Positions 43,057 to 52,411 of a stretch of DNA of 64,000 nt are shown one piece after another. Position numbers and translations under genes: made by a program. The stretch lies in NCBI RefSeq assembly GCF_900100705.1, contig NZ_FNCH01000007.1:59464-123463 (forward strand). Reading direction: 5' to 3'. The notes under the pieces are model-generated. The model made no database searches, was not told the DNA's origin, and saw nothing but the letters and a program-made list of their open reading frames with translations. The DNA is from Pedobacter terrae (GTDB lineage: Bacteria; Bacteroidota; Bacteroidia; Sphingobacteriales; Sphingobacteriaceae). Each line of letters starts with the position of its first letter. Within the stretch, counting starts at the first letter, position 1.

Positions 43057-45996
43057 ATGCTTGCGAAATACAAATTGTGCCTGATTTTAGTCCTTTTGAT
43101 AACGGCTAACAGCCTGAAGGCTCAAAAAACTTATCAATGGAAAACCGGATCTTCAGGTGGTTACGCTTATAAATATGTGAGCAACGACCCGACCAAATCA
43201 CGATTTTATACTTTAAAGAATGGCCTCACGGTGGTGCTGTCGCAGAATACAAAGGTACCGAAAATCGAATTTAAACTAGCCGTAAGAGCAGGCAGCAATA
43301 CAGATCCTAATAATGCTACAGGTCTGGCGCATTACCTGGAACACATGCTTTTTAAAGGTACCGATAAGTTTGGTACGCTAAATTATGCAAAGGAAAAACC
43401 GCTGCTCGACCGAATAGAAATGTTGTATGAACAATATCGTCAAACAACCGATCCGCTAAAACGCAAAGCAATTTATGCCGAAATCGATCAGGTTTCCGGC
43501 GAAGCTTCCAATTATTCTATTGCCGGCGAGTATGGGAAAATGATGAAATCTATCGGAGGAAAAAATAGTAATGCACATACCTGGCATGAAGAAACTGTTT
43601 ATGATGAGGATTTTCCTTCCAATGCGGTCGACCCGTTCCTAGCGCTGCAGGCCGAACGGTTCCGCAATCCGGTATTTCGTATTTTTCATACTGAGCTGGA
43701 AGCTGTTTATGAAGAGAAAAACCGTGGGCTTGACGATGATGGGCGTAAAGTGGAGGAACAATCTGCTGCAAAATTATTTCCGACACATAATTATGGGCAG
43801 CAAACCACTATCGGCACCATCGCACATTTGAAAAACCCATCACTGGTTGAGATTAGAAAATACTACAACAAGTATTATGTTCCAAATAACATGCTTCTGG
43901 TTTTCGCGGGTGATTTTGTACCTGATGAACTCATCAAAAAAATAAATCATTCCTTCGCCTACATGCAGCCAAAGCCACTGGAACTATACCATCCTGCGCC
44001 AGAAAAACCAATTACCAAAATTGAACAGGTTGATGTATATGGTCCGAGTGCCGGAAGTGTGAAAATATCCTATCGCGGAGCTGCCCAGGCTACAGCAGAA
44101 AGCAGGATGCTGTCTTTAATTTCCAGCATTCTTTTTAACGGAAATGCCGGTTTGGCCGACATCAACCTGAACCAGCAACAAAAAGTGCAGTTCGCTGGTG
44201 GGGAATATCGGCAGATGAAAGATTATGGGGTTTTTAGTTTATCTGCCCAGCCTAAAAAGGGCAAGACTTTGGACCAGGCCAGGCAATTGTTGCTGGATCA
44301 AATTACCCTTCTTAAAAATGGCGATTTTGATGAAAGCCTGATCAAGGCCACAGTTGCCAACAAAAAGCTGGAGTTGCTTAAAGAATCTAGCCAGAATCGT
44401 TTCCGCGTTAATGCCATTATGCGTGAGTTCATCCTGAGCCGGGGTGTTAATTGGGACAATACATTAAATAGCCTGGATGCCATGGCTGGCACCACAAAAA
44501 AGCAGGTTACAGATTTTGCAAAACAATTCTTTCGCGACAATTATGTGCTAACCTATAAACACCAGGGGGTGGATAAAAATATCGTGAAGGTGGAAAAACC
44601 GCTCATTACGCCTGTAAAAACCAACGCACTGGCTTCCTCAGACTTTGCTAAAGCACTATCTGGCCTCCCTGTTAAACCCATTCTACCAAAATTTCTGGAT
44701 TACAAAAAGGATCTCAATTTTGGTAAAGCGGGTATAGCAGATGTAATTACCGTACAAAATAAAGACAACAGCCTGTTTACGTTAACCTATAGATTTGATA
44801 TCGGTAGCTGGAATTTGCCCCTGTTAAGTTATGCCGCGCAATACCTTCCATTTCTAAGTACAGATCAATATAGTGCAGCGGAAATCAAAAAGCAATTTTA
44901 TACGATTGCCTGTAACTATAACTTTAATGTGGACGCCGAAAATGCCAGCATCACCATTAGCGGACTGCAGGAGAATTTTGATAAAGCCATAACTTTGACC
45001 GAACAAATTTTTGCAGGCTGCAAAGCCGATGAGCAAGCCTTAACCGAGCTTAAAGATGCGATTTTGCAAGAAAGGGAAAACAACAAATCTGATAAAGATT
45101 ATATCCAGGCGGGACTCAACAGTTATTCACAATATGGACCCAAAAATCCTTTCAACACTAACCTGAGTAATGATGAGATAAGAAAAATCAGTTCAGCACA
45201 ATTGCTGTCCCTGCTGCATAGTTTTAACGATTACAAACATACCATCACCTATTTTGGACCTAAATCGATGGCTGGATTGAGGGACGGCTTAACAAAATTT
45301 CACCATTTGCCAAAAGCGTTTCTTGCTGAACCTGCAGTCAGAAAATATGCTCCCCTTCCAACCGATACGAGTGAGGTTTACTTTGTCGATTACGAAATGG
45401 TGCAGGCTGAAGTTTCCTGGTTTCGCAATAGTGAAAACTACGATTCGAAATTGCAGCCGAAGATTGACTTGTTTAACAGTTATTTTGGCGGGGGAATGGA
45501 GTCGGTCGTCGCACAGTCTATCCGGGAATCCAAAGGACTGGCTTATTCAACCGATGCGTATTACCTCTCTTCAAACCAAAAAGGCAGGTTAAATGTGATG
45601 ACGGCTTATGTAGGAAGTCAGGCAGATAAAATGAACGATGCAGTAAAAAGTATGAACGAGTTGCTGGCTGATTTGCCTGAAGTTGATCAATCTTTTGAAG
45701 TTTCTAAAAGAAATGTATTGAATGGGATTGAAACCAGCAGGATAACTGACGAACGGATGATTTCGGCCTATTTTACGGATAAGAGAAGGGGTTTAGCACA
45801 CGATTCCAGAATCGACCTGTATGAGGGATTAAAACCATTAACCTTTGAAGATATCAAAGTCTTCCACAAAGAACATGTAGCCGGGAAACCATATAAATAC
45901 GCCATAATCGCTGCTGAGAAAAATATTAAGATGGAAGATTTGCAGCAATTAGGCAAGGTGACTAAATTGAGTCTGGAGGAGATTTTCGGGTATTAG
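43057..45996 (+). CDS. M16 metallopeptidase, second of a tandem pair
   Basis: The 979-residue protein repeats the design of the previous gene nearly residue by residue: signal peptide ending LKAQ, SRFYTLKNGLTVVLSQN, GLAHYLEHMLFKGTDKFG with the HxxEH motif, and TELEAVYEEKN. Both copies keep the catalytic residues, so both may be active, perhaps as a heterodimer or with different peptide preference. A third, degenerate fragment of the C-terminus lies at 47002-47145. The gene starts 12 bp after the first copy, so this is a tandem duplication inside the SusCD operon. Confidence 0.93.
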   Translation: MLAKYKLCLILVLLITANSLKAQKTYQWKTGSSGGYAYKYVSNDPTKSRFYTLKNGLTVVLSQNTKVPKIEFKLAVRAGSNTDPNNATGLAHYLEHMLFKGTDKFGTLNYAKEKPLLDRIEMLYEQYRQTTDPLKRKAIYAEIDQVSGEASNYSIAGEYGKMMKSIGGKNSNAHTWHEETVYDEDFPSNAVDPFLALQAERFRNPVFRIFHTELEAVYEEKNRGLDDDGRKVEEQSAAKLFPTHNYGQQTTIGTIAHLKNPSLVEIRKYYNKYYVPNNMLLVFAGDFVPDELIKKINHSFAYMQPKPLELYHPAPEKPITKIEQVDVYGPSAGSVKISYRGAAQATAESRMLSLISSILFNGNAGLADINLNQQQKVQFAGGEYRQMKDYGVFSLSAQPKKGKTLDQARQLLLDQITLLKNGDFDESLIKATVANKKLELLKESSQNRFRVNAIMREFILSRGVNWDNTLNSLDAMAGTTKKQVTDFAKQFFRDNYVLTYKHQGVDKNIVKVEKPLITPVKTNALASSDFAKALSGLPVKPILPKFLDYKKDLNFGKAGIADVITVQNKDNSLFTLTYRFDIGSWNLPLLSYAAQYLPFLSTDQYSAAEIKKQFYTIACNYNFNVDAENASITISGLQENFDKAITLTEQIFAGCKADEQALTELKDAILQERENNKSDKDYIQAGLNSYSQYGPKNPFNTNLSNDEIRKISSAQLLSLLHSFNDYKHTITYFGPKSMAGLRDGLTKFHHLPKAFLAEPAVRKYAPLPTDTSEVYFVDYEMVQAEVSWFRNSENYDSKLQPKIDLFNSYFGGGMESVVAQSIRESKGLAYSTDAYYLSSNQKGRLNVMTAYVGSQADKMNDAVKSMNELLADLPEVDQSFEVSKRNVLNGIETSRITDERMISAYFTDKRRGLAHDSRIDLYEGLKPLTFEDIKVFHKEHVAGKPYKYAIIAAEKNIKMEDLQQLGKVTKLSLEEIFGY

Positions 45997-46194
45997 GATG
46001 CCCGGCCGAATCTGACAGCAGGTATGCCGTATTTTGCATTGCTCAATGCGGCTTTATTCTACAGCAAGGCTAGATATTGTTTTGGTCTGAACGCAGACAA
46101 TTTGACGAATAAAAGATTTTATAATGGTGGTTTCGGAATCATTACCCCAGGCGGTTTACGCAGATTCGTAGCCAGCTTAACTGTTAAATTTTAA
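45997..46194 (+). pseudogene. C-terminal remnant of a TonB-dependent siderophore-type receptor
   Basis: Immediately after the second M16 stop codon the frame reads ARPNLTAGMPYFALLNAAL, then CFGLNADNLTNKRFYNG, GGLRRFVASLTVKF and a stop. This is the end of a TonB receptor barrel: the ADNLTNKRFY box and the terminal aromatic. Only about 65 codons remain, with no barrel upstream. It differs from the SusC ends nearby (NVKF, YLNF) and looks more like a ferrichrome-type receptor. It is probably the scar of a deletion that removed a receptor gene upstream of the DJ-1 gene. Confidence 0.8.
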
Positions 46195-46204
46195 TCTATC
46201 AATC

Positions 46205-46948
46205 ATGAAAAAATTACTTTTATTACCTTTTCTTTTATGTTGTTTATTAGCCTTTTCCCAGCAGGAAACCAGCTCTGTTAAAAAATTAAATGTAGCCTTA
46301 TACATCTATCCGGGTGTTGGCCTGGGCGATCTGAACGGTCCGGCTGATGTTTTTTTGAAAGCCGCCGGGCTAACTAAGGGTCAGTATAAGGTATACACGT
46401 TTGCCTTGCAGCAGGGACAAATCCGCACGCAGGGAAATGGATTGAAACTCACCGCAGACTATCTGGAAAGTGAAATGCCAAAACCGGATATCCTGGTTAT
46501 TCCTGGTGGCAGTATCGGACTGATGGATACAATGTGCCTTGATCCTAAAGTGATTGGCATGCTTAAAAAATATCAAAATCAAGTGGATGTGATGATGTCT
46601 GTTTGTACCGCATCTTACCTGCTCGGTAAAGCCGGCATATTAGATCATCATAAAGCAACAACCCATTATTTTGTAGCAGATGATTTCCAGACACAGTTTC
46701 CTGCTTTAACACTGGTTAAAGATGTAAGGTATGTAGATGAAGGAAAAGTAATGACATGTTCCGGTGTTACTTCCGGAATGGATGGCGCGCTTTATTTGAT
46801 CAAAAAATATAGTGGTGATTCAATTGCTGCGATGTTGAGCCGCGCTATACAATACACGCCCCGCGAGCAGGAGAAGTGGCCTGTAGCGCCAAATGGAATG
46901 AAGTTTGACCGCAACTGGAAAAAAAGGCAGGATTCAATTAAGCAGTAA
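46205..46948 (+). CDS. Exported DJ-1/PfpI family protein
   Basis: The 247-residue protein has a signal peptide (LLLLPFLLCCLLAFSQ) and a DJ-1/PfpI domain of the GlxA N-terminal type: NVALYIYPGVGLGDLNGPADVF, the strand DILVIPGGSIGL, the nucleophile elbow SVCTASYLL near residues 137-145, and the KATTHYF motif. No AraC DNA-binding domain follows. The family includes hydrolases, isocyanide hydratases and catalytically silent members. Its position between a TonB receptor scar and an M16 scar suggests a former iron-related operon. Confidence 0.88.
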   Translation: MKKLLLLPFLLCCLLAFSQQETSSVKKLNVALYIYPGVGLGDLNGPADVFLKAAGLTKGQYKVYTFALQQGQIRTQGNGLKLTADYLESEMPKPDILVIPGGSIGLMDTMCLDPKVIGMLKKYQNQVDVMMSVCTASYLLGKAGILDHHKATTHYFVADDFQTQFPALTLVKDVRYVDEGKVMTCSGVTSGMDGALYLIKKYSGDSIAAMLSRAIQYTPREQEKWPVAPNGMKFDRNWKKRQDSIKQ

Positions 46949-47001
46949 AACGATAACATTCTTGAACTTCAAGGATTATGTTCTGCAACAGAGGATCTTA
47001 A

Positions 47002-47145
47002 GGATTAAAACATTAAATTTTGAAGATATCAAAGTCTTTCCCAAAGAATATATAGCCGGGAAACCATATAAATACGATGTCATTGCTACTGAAATAAATA
47101 TTAAGTGGAGGATTTGTGGCAATTTTGCAAGGTGAGTTTAAGTGT
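47002..47145 (+). pseudogene. Degenerate copy of the M16 peptidase C-terminus
   Basis: The stretch reads TLNFEDIKVFPKEYIAGKP and YKYDVIATEINIKW, and at DNA level matches the end of the second M16 gene (45832-45960) nearly base by base before breaking off. It is a fragment of a third M16 copy or a duplicated segment. It continues the frame from an ORF with no other similarity, so I do not count it as a gene. Confidence 0.8.
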
Positions 47146-47237
47146 TTGTATCTTGTCGTTGCTTTAATTTTTTTAAGAAGGTTATATTTAAAATTTAACC
47201 TTGTAACTTGTATGCGTTTAACTTAAATGCCTGACGT

Positions 47238-47957
47238 ATGAAAGATATGGGACACGGCTTCACCCTTGTAGACAGGAGCATTTATCTGTATGATTCGGAA
47301 AAATTCACCAGACTTAAAAAGACAATCGATTACGATTCGTTTGAGATGATCAAAGCTTTTGAGGACAAAAATTTTTATTTCAGGGATAAAAATAGGGTAT
47401 ATGTCACCAGTTATATGTGCAATGCTTCTGTTATTGAGGGAGCAAAGCCTGAATCATTTAAAGTTATAAATGCCGAAGATGGCATTGGTTATGATGGTAA
47501 CAATTATTATTGGTACGACACATGCCTGCCATATGATTACAGCAAGGCGGTAAAATATAATGAGTATTATGTTCGGGCAGGCGATAAAGTCTATTTTCTT
47601 ACGTCTATTGTGGAAGGAGCTGATGCAAATACCTTCAACATTATCTGGCAGAATGTTGCCCGGGACAGTAAAAGCCTGTTTTTTAAGGGGATAATTGTGC
47701 CTGAAGTTGATGTTGAAACTTTTAAGACCGTACCTGGCTGTTTTGATGCTGATCATCTTAACCAAAGCCACACTTATTATGCCGCCGACCGAAACAATGT
47801 TTATTTTATAAATACCATAGGCAAAGCCATAAAGAGGCTGGCTGGTGTAAAGCCTTCTAACTTTTCAGTAAAGATTGTTGATAACAGGCTTTACGGAATA
47901 AGCGGTAAGGACGTTTACTTTTTTGGTATTAAAAAGAAAGGCTTAGTGCTAGGATAA
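47238..47957 (+). CDS. DKNYY-repeat family protein
   Basis: The 239-residue protein has repeated units of the DKNYY type: YFRDKNRVYVTSYMCN, GDKVYFLTSIVEGADANTFNI, KSLFFKGIIVPEVDVETFK, YAADRNNVYFINT and ISGKDVYFFG. These repeats form beta units whose function is unknown. No signal peptide is seen from the ATG at 47238. The gene stands alone in a region with several gene remnants. Confidence 0.82.
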   Translation: MKDMGHGFTLVDRSIYLYDSEKFTRLKKTIDYDSFEMIKAFEDKNFYFRDKNRVYVTSYMCNASVIEGAKPESFKVINAEDGIGYDGNNYYWYDTCLPYDYSKAVKYNEYYVRAGDKVYFLTSIVEGADANTFNIIWQNVARDSKSLFFKGIIVPEVDVETFKTVPGCFDADHLNQSHTYYAADRNNVYFINTIGKAIKRLAGVKPSNFSVKIVDNRLYGISGKDVYFFGIKKKGLVLG

Positions 47958-48108
47958 GGATGTTTAAGATGATTTATGGAGGGTTAAACATAACAAAGCA
48001 TGTCGGAAAATTTTGAATGAATTACAAACAATACATTTTGCCTCATAATAGGGCGGTTGGGATCAAGTTATTTATTTGTAAAGCAATAGGCTGTAAGCTG
48101 TGAAAAGG

Positions 48109-48615
48109 TTACTTCATCAATTTCCAATAGAACATCTCTTGATCTTCCCCAACTTTCTTAAAATTAAGGAAGGTTAATATTTGTTGTGAAGCCAAATTTT
48201 CCTTTGAACAACTCGCAGTAATGGCTTTGATTCCGGTTTGCTTAAATGCCCAATCTATTAGCCCTGAAGCTGCTTCCTTAGCATATCCTTTTTGAGTTTC
48301 GCTTTTAATAATCCCATACCTAAGATCAATTTCACCATGTTCATTAGGAAGCCCCTTAAATCCAATGTCTCCAATTAATGTATTTGTGCTTTTATTGAGC
48401 ACCATCCAGGACTCAAATCCAGAAGGATATTTTACTTTATTCAAATGATTTAAAATTCTGGGTAAAGTATCCAAAGTCTCCAAATCTGGCCATCCATACC
48501 CGGGTGTAATACCTAAATCTGCTAGAAACGAAGTTGAACAAGACAGTGCTTCCTTGCAAATCTGTATAGTAAACGGCAGCAATTTTAATCTATCTGTTTG
48601 GATCTGGAATGACAT
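48109..48615 (-). CDS. GNAT family N-acetyltransferase (RimJ-like)
   Basis: The 168-residue protein opens TDRLKLLPFT, typical of RimJ/RimL-type GNATs. It has LIGDIGFKG and the acetyl-CoA region IIKSETQKGYAKEAASGLIDWAF, then ASCSKENLASQQILTFLNFKKVGE. It is probably an N-acetyltransferase acting on a protein N-terminus or a small amine; the substrate cannot be told. It is the only minus-strand gene in this part and stands alone. Confidence 0.88.
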   Translation of the reverse strand: MSFQIQTDRLKLLPFTIQICKEALSCSTSFLADLGITPGYGWPDLETLDTLPRILNHLNKVKYPSGFESWMVLNKSTNTLIGDIGFKGLPNEHGEIDLRYGIIKSETQKGYAKEAASGLIDWAFKQTGIKAITASCSKENLASQQILTFLNFKKVGEDQEMFYWKLMK

Positions 48616-48815
48616 AAACCTAAATACCGTGTGAATGTTGATTAAATTTTATTGAAGCACAATGTTAATCAATTATTCCCGCTCGCCAGTATATCAGCAT
48701 ATCTAAGATATTGAAGGAAAAATTCTTTATATAATAGATAACTATCCATTATCTTAATGAAATTCTTTTATGTAACAAGGCACTATGTTTATGCATCATA
48801 ACATAAATATTTACC

Positions 48816-49988
48816 ATGAAAAAATGCTTTTTTATATTCAGGGCTATAATGCTTTGTTTAATTTCTATTCCTTGCTGGTCACAAACAGAAAAATTGCTTA
48901 CAGATAATCCCCTCAGAGACAAATTAGATAGGGCTGTCCAGGTAGCTGCTGCAGATTATATGGCTAATCCTGGTACGGTTGGTCTTTCAATCGCTATTTA
49001 TCAAGATGGACGCAGTGCAATCTACAACTATGGCGAATCAACAAAAGGGACAGCCAAACTAATTAAAGCAACTCAATTATTTAATTTAGGTTCTGTAGCA
49101 AAGACATTCATTGGAATTATGCTTGCACAAGCTGTAATAGATAAAAAAGCAAACTTACAAGACGATATTCGTAAATATCTCCCAGGAAAGTATCCTAACT
49201 TGCAATACCAAGGTCGCCCCGTAAGATTGGTTGACATAGCCAATCATACGTCTGGTCTACCGAAATCATCCTGAAATTTTCCTGCAAAAATTATGGATAG
49301 CATAAAGAACATTAGTCTTCCTAAACAGCTTGATTTCTTCGTTAAGTATAATCAAGATACTTTAATGAAGGATATGCATAAATTCAAGCTTGACACCTTG
49401 CCCGGTACTAAGTACGAATATAACGGCAACGCCATGACAATCCTTATTCTTTTACTTGAACGCATATATCATCAACCATATGAGCTGTTAGTGACAAACT
49501 ACCTTAAAAATCACCTTGGTCTTTACGATACAAGAACGAAAATTCCTGTGAACCAGTTAAGCCGTTTTATTCAGGGATATAAAGATGCATCACGTCCTGT
49601 ACAATGGTATGATCTCACAAATAAAAAAACAAATGAGATTAATACTAACTTTTTTTACCCTGGTGGGCCAAGTATGAATTCAACCATGGCAGATATGCTT
49701 AAATATGTAATCGCTAATGTTGAAGAAACCAATCCAGCTATAAGATTATCACACAAGGAAACTTACCACCAAACAGACGGTACGGGGGTAGGTTTAGGTT
49801 GGATGATTGGCAATGATGATGGAAAACGCTTTGTTTACCACAGTGGCCGAACAGGTATTGGATTTAGCACACTTTGTATCGCCTATCCCGAAGACAAAAT
49901 GGGGATCATGATACTTGTTAATGATAATCTTAGTCAAGACAACATATCCATTTTAAGCGACAAGATTAAAGTTGCGCTAATGGAATGA
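48816..49988 (+). pseudogene. Serine beta-lactamase-like hydrolase split by an in-frame TGA
   Basis: Two open frames in the same phase join across one TGA at 49272-49274. The first part has a signal peptide and the SxxK motif in LGSVAKTFIG, and ends NHTSGLPKSS. After the stop it continues in frame as NFPAKIMDSIKNISLPKQL with the YxN-like YEYNGNAM motif and the third motif HSGRTGIGFST near the C-terminus. Together these make a complete class C/esterase-type (beta-lactamase family) serine hydrolase of about 390 residues. The TGA may have replaced a TGG Trp codon. Unless it is a sequencing error or is read through, the gene is inactive. Confidence 0.82.
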
Positions 49989-50223
49989 TGACTTATTCTC
50001 ATTATTCCCTTTATTAATTGATCAGAGAATAGGTGCTTTCGAAGTTAAATTTAGTCATATAGTAAATAACGTAACTAGGCATGCATAACCGGTTATATAC
50101 TGAACTTTAGTAAAAGAAACGACACTTAAGATATAAAAGAGGCATATTTTATGATGGGCAATTGTATATATTTACAAATTGCCTGTCATATTAAGAACCA
50201 CCGTAATCCAACAGAATTGAAAT

Positions 50224-50928
50224 ATGAAGTTAAATCCGTTAATAATAATTAAATCAATTCTAATACTTTTTATAAGTGTTGGCTTAGGGTTAACACTTTT
50301 TATGATGAAACAAGACGTGAAAATTATTGGAGCATATATAGTATCAACAAGTTTTATTTTAGGTCCGGGAATTATTTTATATGGATTGATTTTTGGTTTT
50401 AGCATTTCTGAAAAAACGATCAAGAAACAAGCCGAAACGCAAGAAAGTCTATCATTTGATAATAATGGAATAATTTATAAACTACCACTTTTTGATACAA
50501 CCGAATTTATTGGCTGGAAAACGATTGAAACAGTAGTTTACACAAACTATCAATCTGACGACAATGCACAATTTATTTTCTATCTGACAAAACCCCCAAT
50601 TCAATTGATGACAGAAAACCCGTTATGGATAAATAGAATATTTCCTTTTGCGTTAAGAAATAAGCAACAAGTTACCATAATGGATGATTGTAAGAATTTT
50701 CAGGAACTTCCGGAGAAGTTGCAAACATATTTAGCAAATACAAATCCAGTCAACCTGACGGCAGATTATAGAGAAGCAAGATTGATACGTTCAAAAACTA
50801 CAGTTAAAAACAATACAATTAAGACAGAAGAATATTGGAAACCAAATAATAATTATCAAAGGGAGAAAGTCATTTACGATAAATACAATCGGACTTTTGA
50901 AGAAATAAAGCAAGCAAAAAAGGCATAA
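50224..50928 (+). CDS. Hypothetical membrane protein (two TM helices plus soluble domain)
   Basis: The 234-residue protein has two transmembrane helices (about residues 5-27 and 35-60). A soluble domain begins SFDNNGIIYKLPLFDTTEFIGWKTIETVVY, a pattern like small PH-type YcxB domains. A charged C-terminal tail follows (YREARLIRSKTTVKNN...EEIKQAKKA). I cannot place it in a family with confidence. It lies alone with spacers of more than 200 bp on both sides. Confidence 0.7.
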   Translation: MKLNPLIIIKSILILFISVGLGLTLFMMKQDVKIIGAYIVSTSFILGPGIILYGLIFGFSISEKTIKKQAETQESLSFDNNGIIYKLPLFDTTEFIGWKTIETVVYTNYQSDDNAQFIFYLTKPPIQLMTENPLWINRIFPFALRNKQQVTIMDDCKNFQELPEKLQTYLANTNPVNLTADYREARLIRSKTTVKNNTIKTEEYWKPNNNYQREKVIYDKYNRTFEEIKQAKKA

Positions 50929-51260
50929 GAAAGGCGAACGGCCAGTGGGGTTTGGCAATAGCGGTCCGATGTGCAAAGTCCAAAGCTCGGTATTCCAATA
51001 AGCTTTGTGCAAGGGTTAGGCTCACAGGTCTCTATTACCTACTATCGCAAAGCCCAGAAACGCTTTCAGTAACATCCACAGAACGCCGCTGAAAAAGAAA
51101 AAAATTAACTTATATTAACTGCAAACTTAATGATGAGTGCAATTGTAAAGCTAAGCCTTTACATTGCAAATGCCGGCTAAATTTCAATTCCCGTAAATGG
51201 GCAGATTATTGATGTTTAACCTTAATAGAACAAAACAGGCTAAATAAATAGCTTTTTTTA
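50929..51260. other. Gap without a recognised gene
   Basis: About 330 bp. The first 130 bp are richer in GC than the flanks (for example GTTTGGCAATAGCGGTCC and CTTTCAGTAACATCCACAG), which suggests a fragment of foreign or decayed coding DNA. I could not match it to any protein in either strand. Confidence 0.4.
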
Positions 51261-51554
51261 ATGAAAATAAAATTTAAACGGGTATTACTGATAGCTGTAC
51301 TTACAACATTAGTGGCTTTAATTGCTTCTTTTGTGGCATTACCAAATAATTCGGGATATGCAGGATTGTTTTTCATTGCTTCAAGCCCAATATTTATTTG
51401 TGTTTTTATTATTTGGACCTATGTTTTATTAGCTGCTATTAGCAGAAACGATATTTTCAGAAAATTAATTGTTACCATTCTGGTAACCATCGTGTTTGAG
51501 TATTTATTAGCTGTGCTTACTATGGTGACAATAAGTAGCGACAGTCGCGATTAG
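51261..51554 (+). CDS. Small membrane protein, unknown
   Basis: The 97-residue protein consists of three hydrophobic segments (about residues 9-27, 34-58 and 70-90) with a basic N-terminus KIKFKRVLL. No family is recognised. It lies before the second sigma factor gene, separated by 220 bp, and is probably not part of that operon. Confidence 0.55.
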   Translation: MKIKFKRVLLIAVLTTLVALIASFVALPNNSGYAGLFFIASSPIFICVFIIWTYVLLAAISRNDIFRKLIVTILVTIVFEYLLAVLTMVTISSDSRD

Positions 51555-51774
51555 AATCTAAATGTTTTTCTATCTGATTGTGCCAGTCTTTTTTTTGACA
51601 AAGAAATACTTTTTTGTACTGTGACTATCGCTACGGTATACGCTTTATTATTAAGTACATGGCTATTCAATCAAAAGATCGTCCCAACGATAAATAAGAC
51701 ACGCTTTTTTGACGGTACTTTCATTTCGTAAATTCATAGCTTTTGACTAACTATGTCATTCATTAAATTATTTA

Positions 51775-52356
51775 ATGGAAGAAGAAGCTAGTAAAACACT
51801 TCATATTAACGAATTCGAAACAATGTTTCGCAGGAACCATCAATTTCTGTGTGCTGTGGCTATGCAATACGTTCATGATCAGTTTACAGCGGAAGATATG
51901 GTGCAAGACTTTTTCATAGACTTCTGGCAGAGGCGTAATACTATTCAACTAACCACAAGTTTCGAAGCCTACGCACGCCGGGCAGTAAAATATAAATGTA
52001 TTGATTTCCTGCGCAAAAGTGCAGTGACTGAAAAAAGGAATTTGATGCTGGCCGTTCTGGAAAAGGAACAAGAGGATGCGGATGAGTTGGAAAATAATGA
52101 AATCAGGCATCAGCGCTATACAAAAATTGTCGAATTAATTCAAAAACTACCTGAAAGCAGACAAAATATTTTTATTATGCATGCGGTAGACAAAATGAGC
52201 TACGCAGAAATTGCTAAGAAGCAAAATATCTCCATTAATACGGTTAAAACACAATTAAGCAGGGCCTATTCAGCACTTCGTAATCATTTAATTCTTATTT
52301 GTATCTCTTTTATCCATTATCAGAGCATTTTTAAATTTATTTTAGAAAAAAAATAG
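51775..52356 (+). CDS. ECF sigma factor (FecI type), locus 2
   Basis: The 193-residue protein has region 2 (FETMFRRNHQFLCAVAMQY...AEDMVQDFFIDFWQRRN) and region 4 (IQKLPESRQNIFIMHAVDKMSYAEIAKKQNISINTVKTQLSRAYSALRNHL; key residues quoted in parts, such as SYAEIAKKQNISINTVKTQL). The extended C-terminus is hydrophobic, common in Bacteroidota FecI-like proteins. FecR and SusC with an STN domain follow. Confidence 0.92.
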   Translation: MEEEASKTLHINEFETMFRRNHQFLCAVAMQYVHDQFTAEDMVQDFFIDFWQRRNTIQLTTSFEAYARRAVKYKCIDFLRKSAVTEKRNLMLAVLEKEQEDADELENNEIRHQRYTKIVELIQKLPESRQNIFIMHAVDKMSYAEIAKKQNISINTVKTQLSRAYSALRNHLILICISFIHYQSIFKFILEKK

Positions 52357-52411
52357 AAATTTTCTCATTTGCTGTCACCCATTTTCCATATATATACGAC
52401 AGTGTTTTAAT

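Noticed and set aside
46905..47135. 76-codon plus-strand frame as a gene
   Set aside because: Only its second half has meaning, as a degenerate copy of the M16 C-terminus; the first half is antiphase to the DJ-1 gene end.
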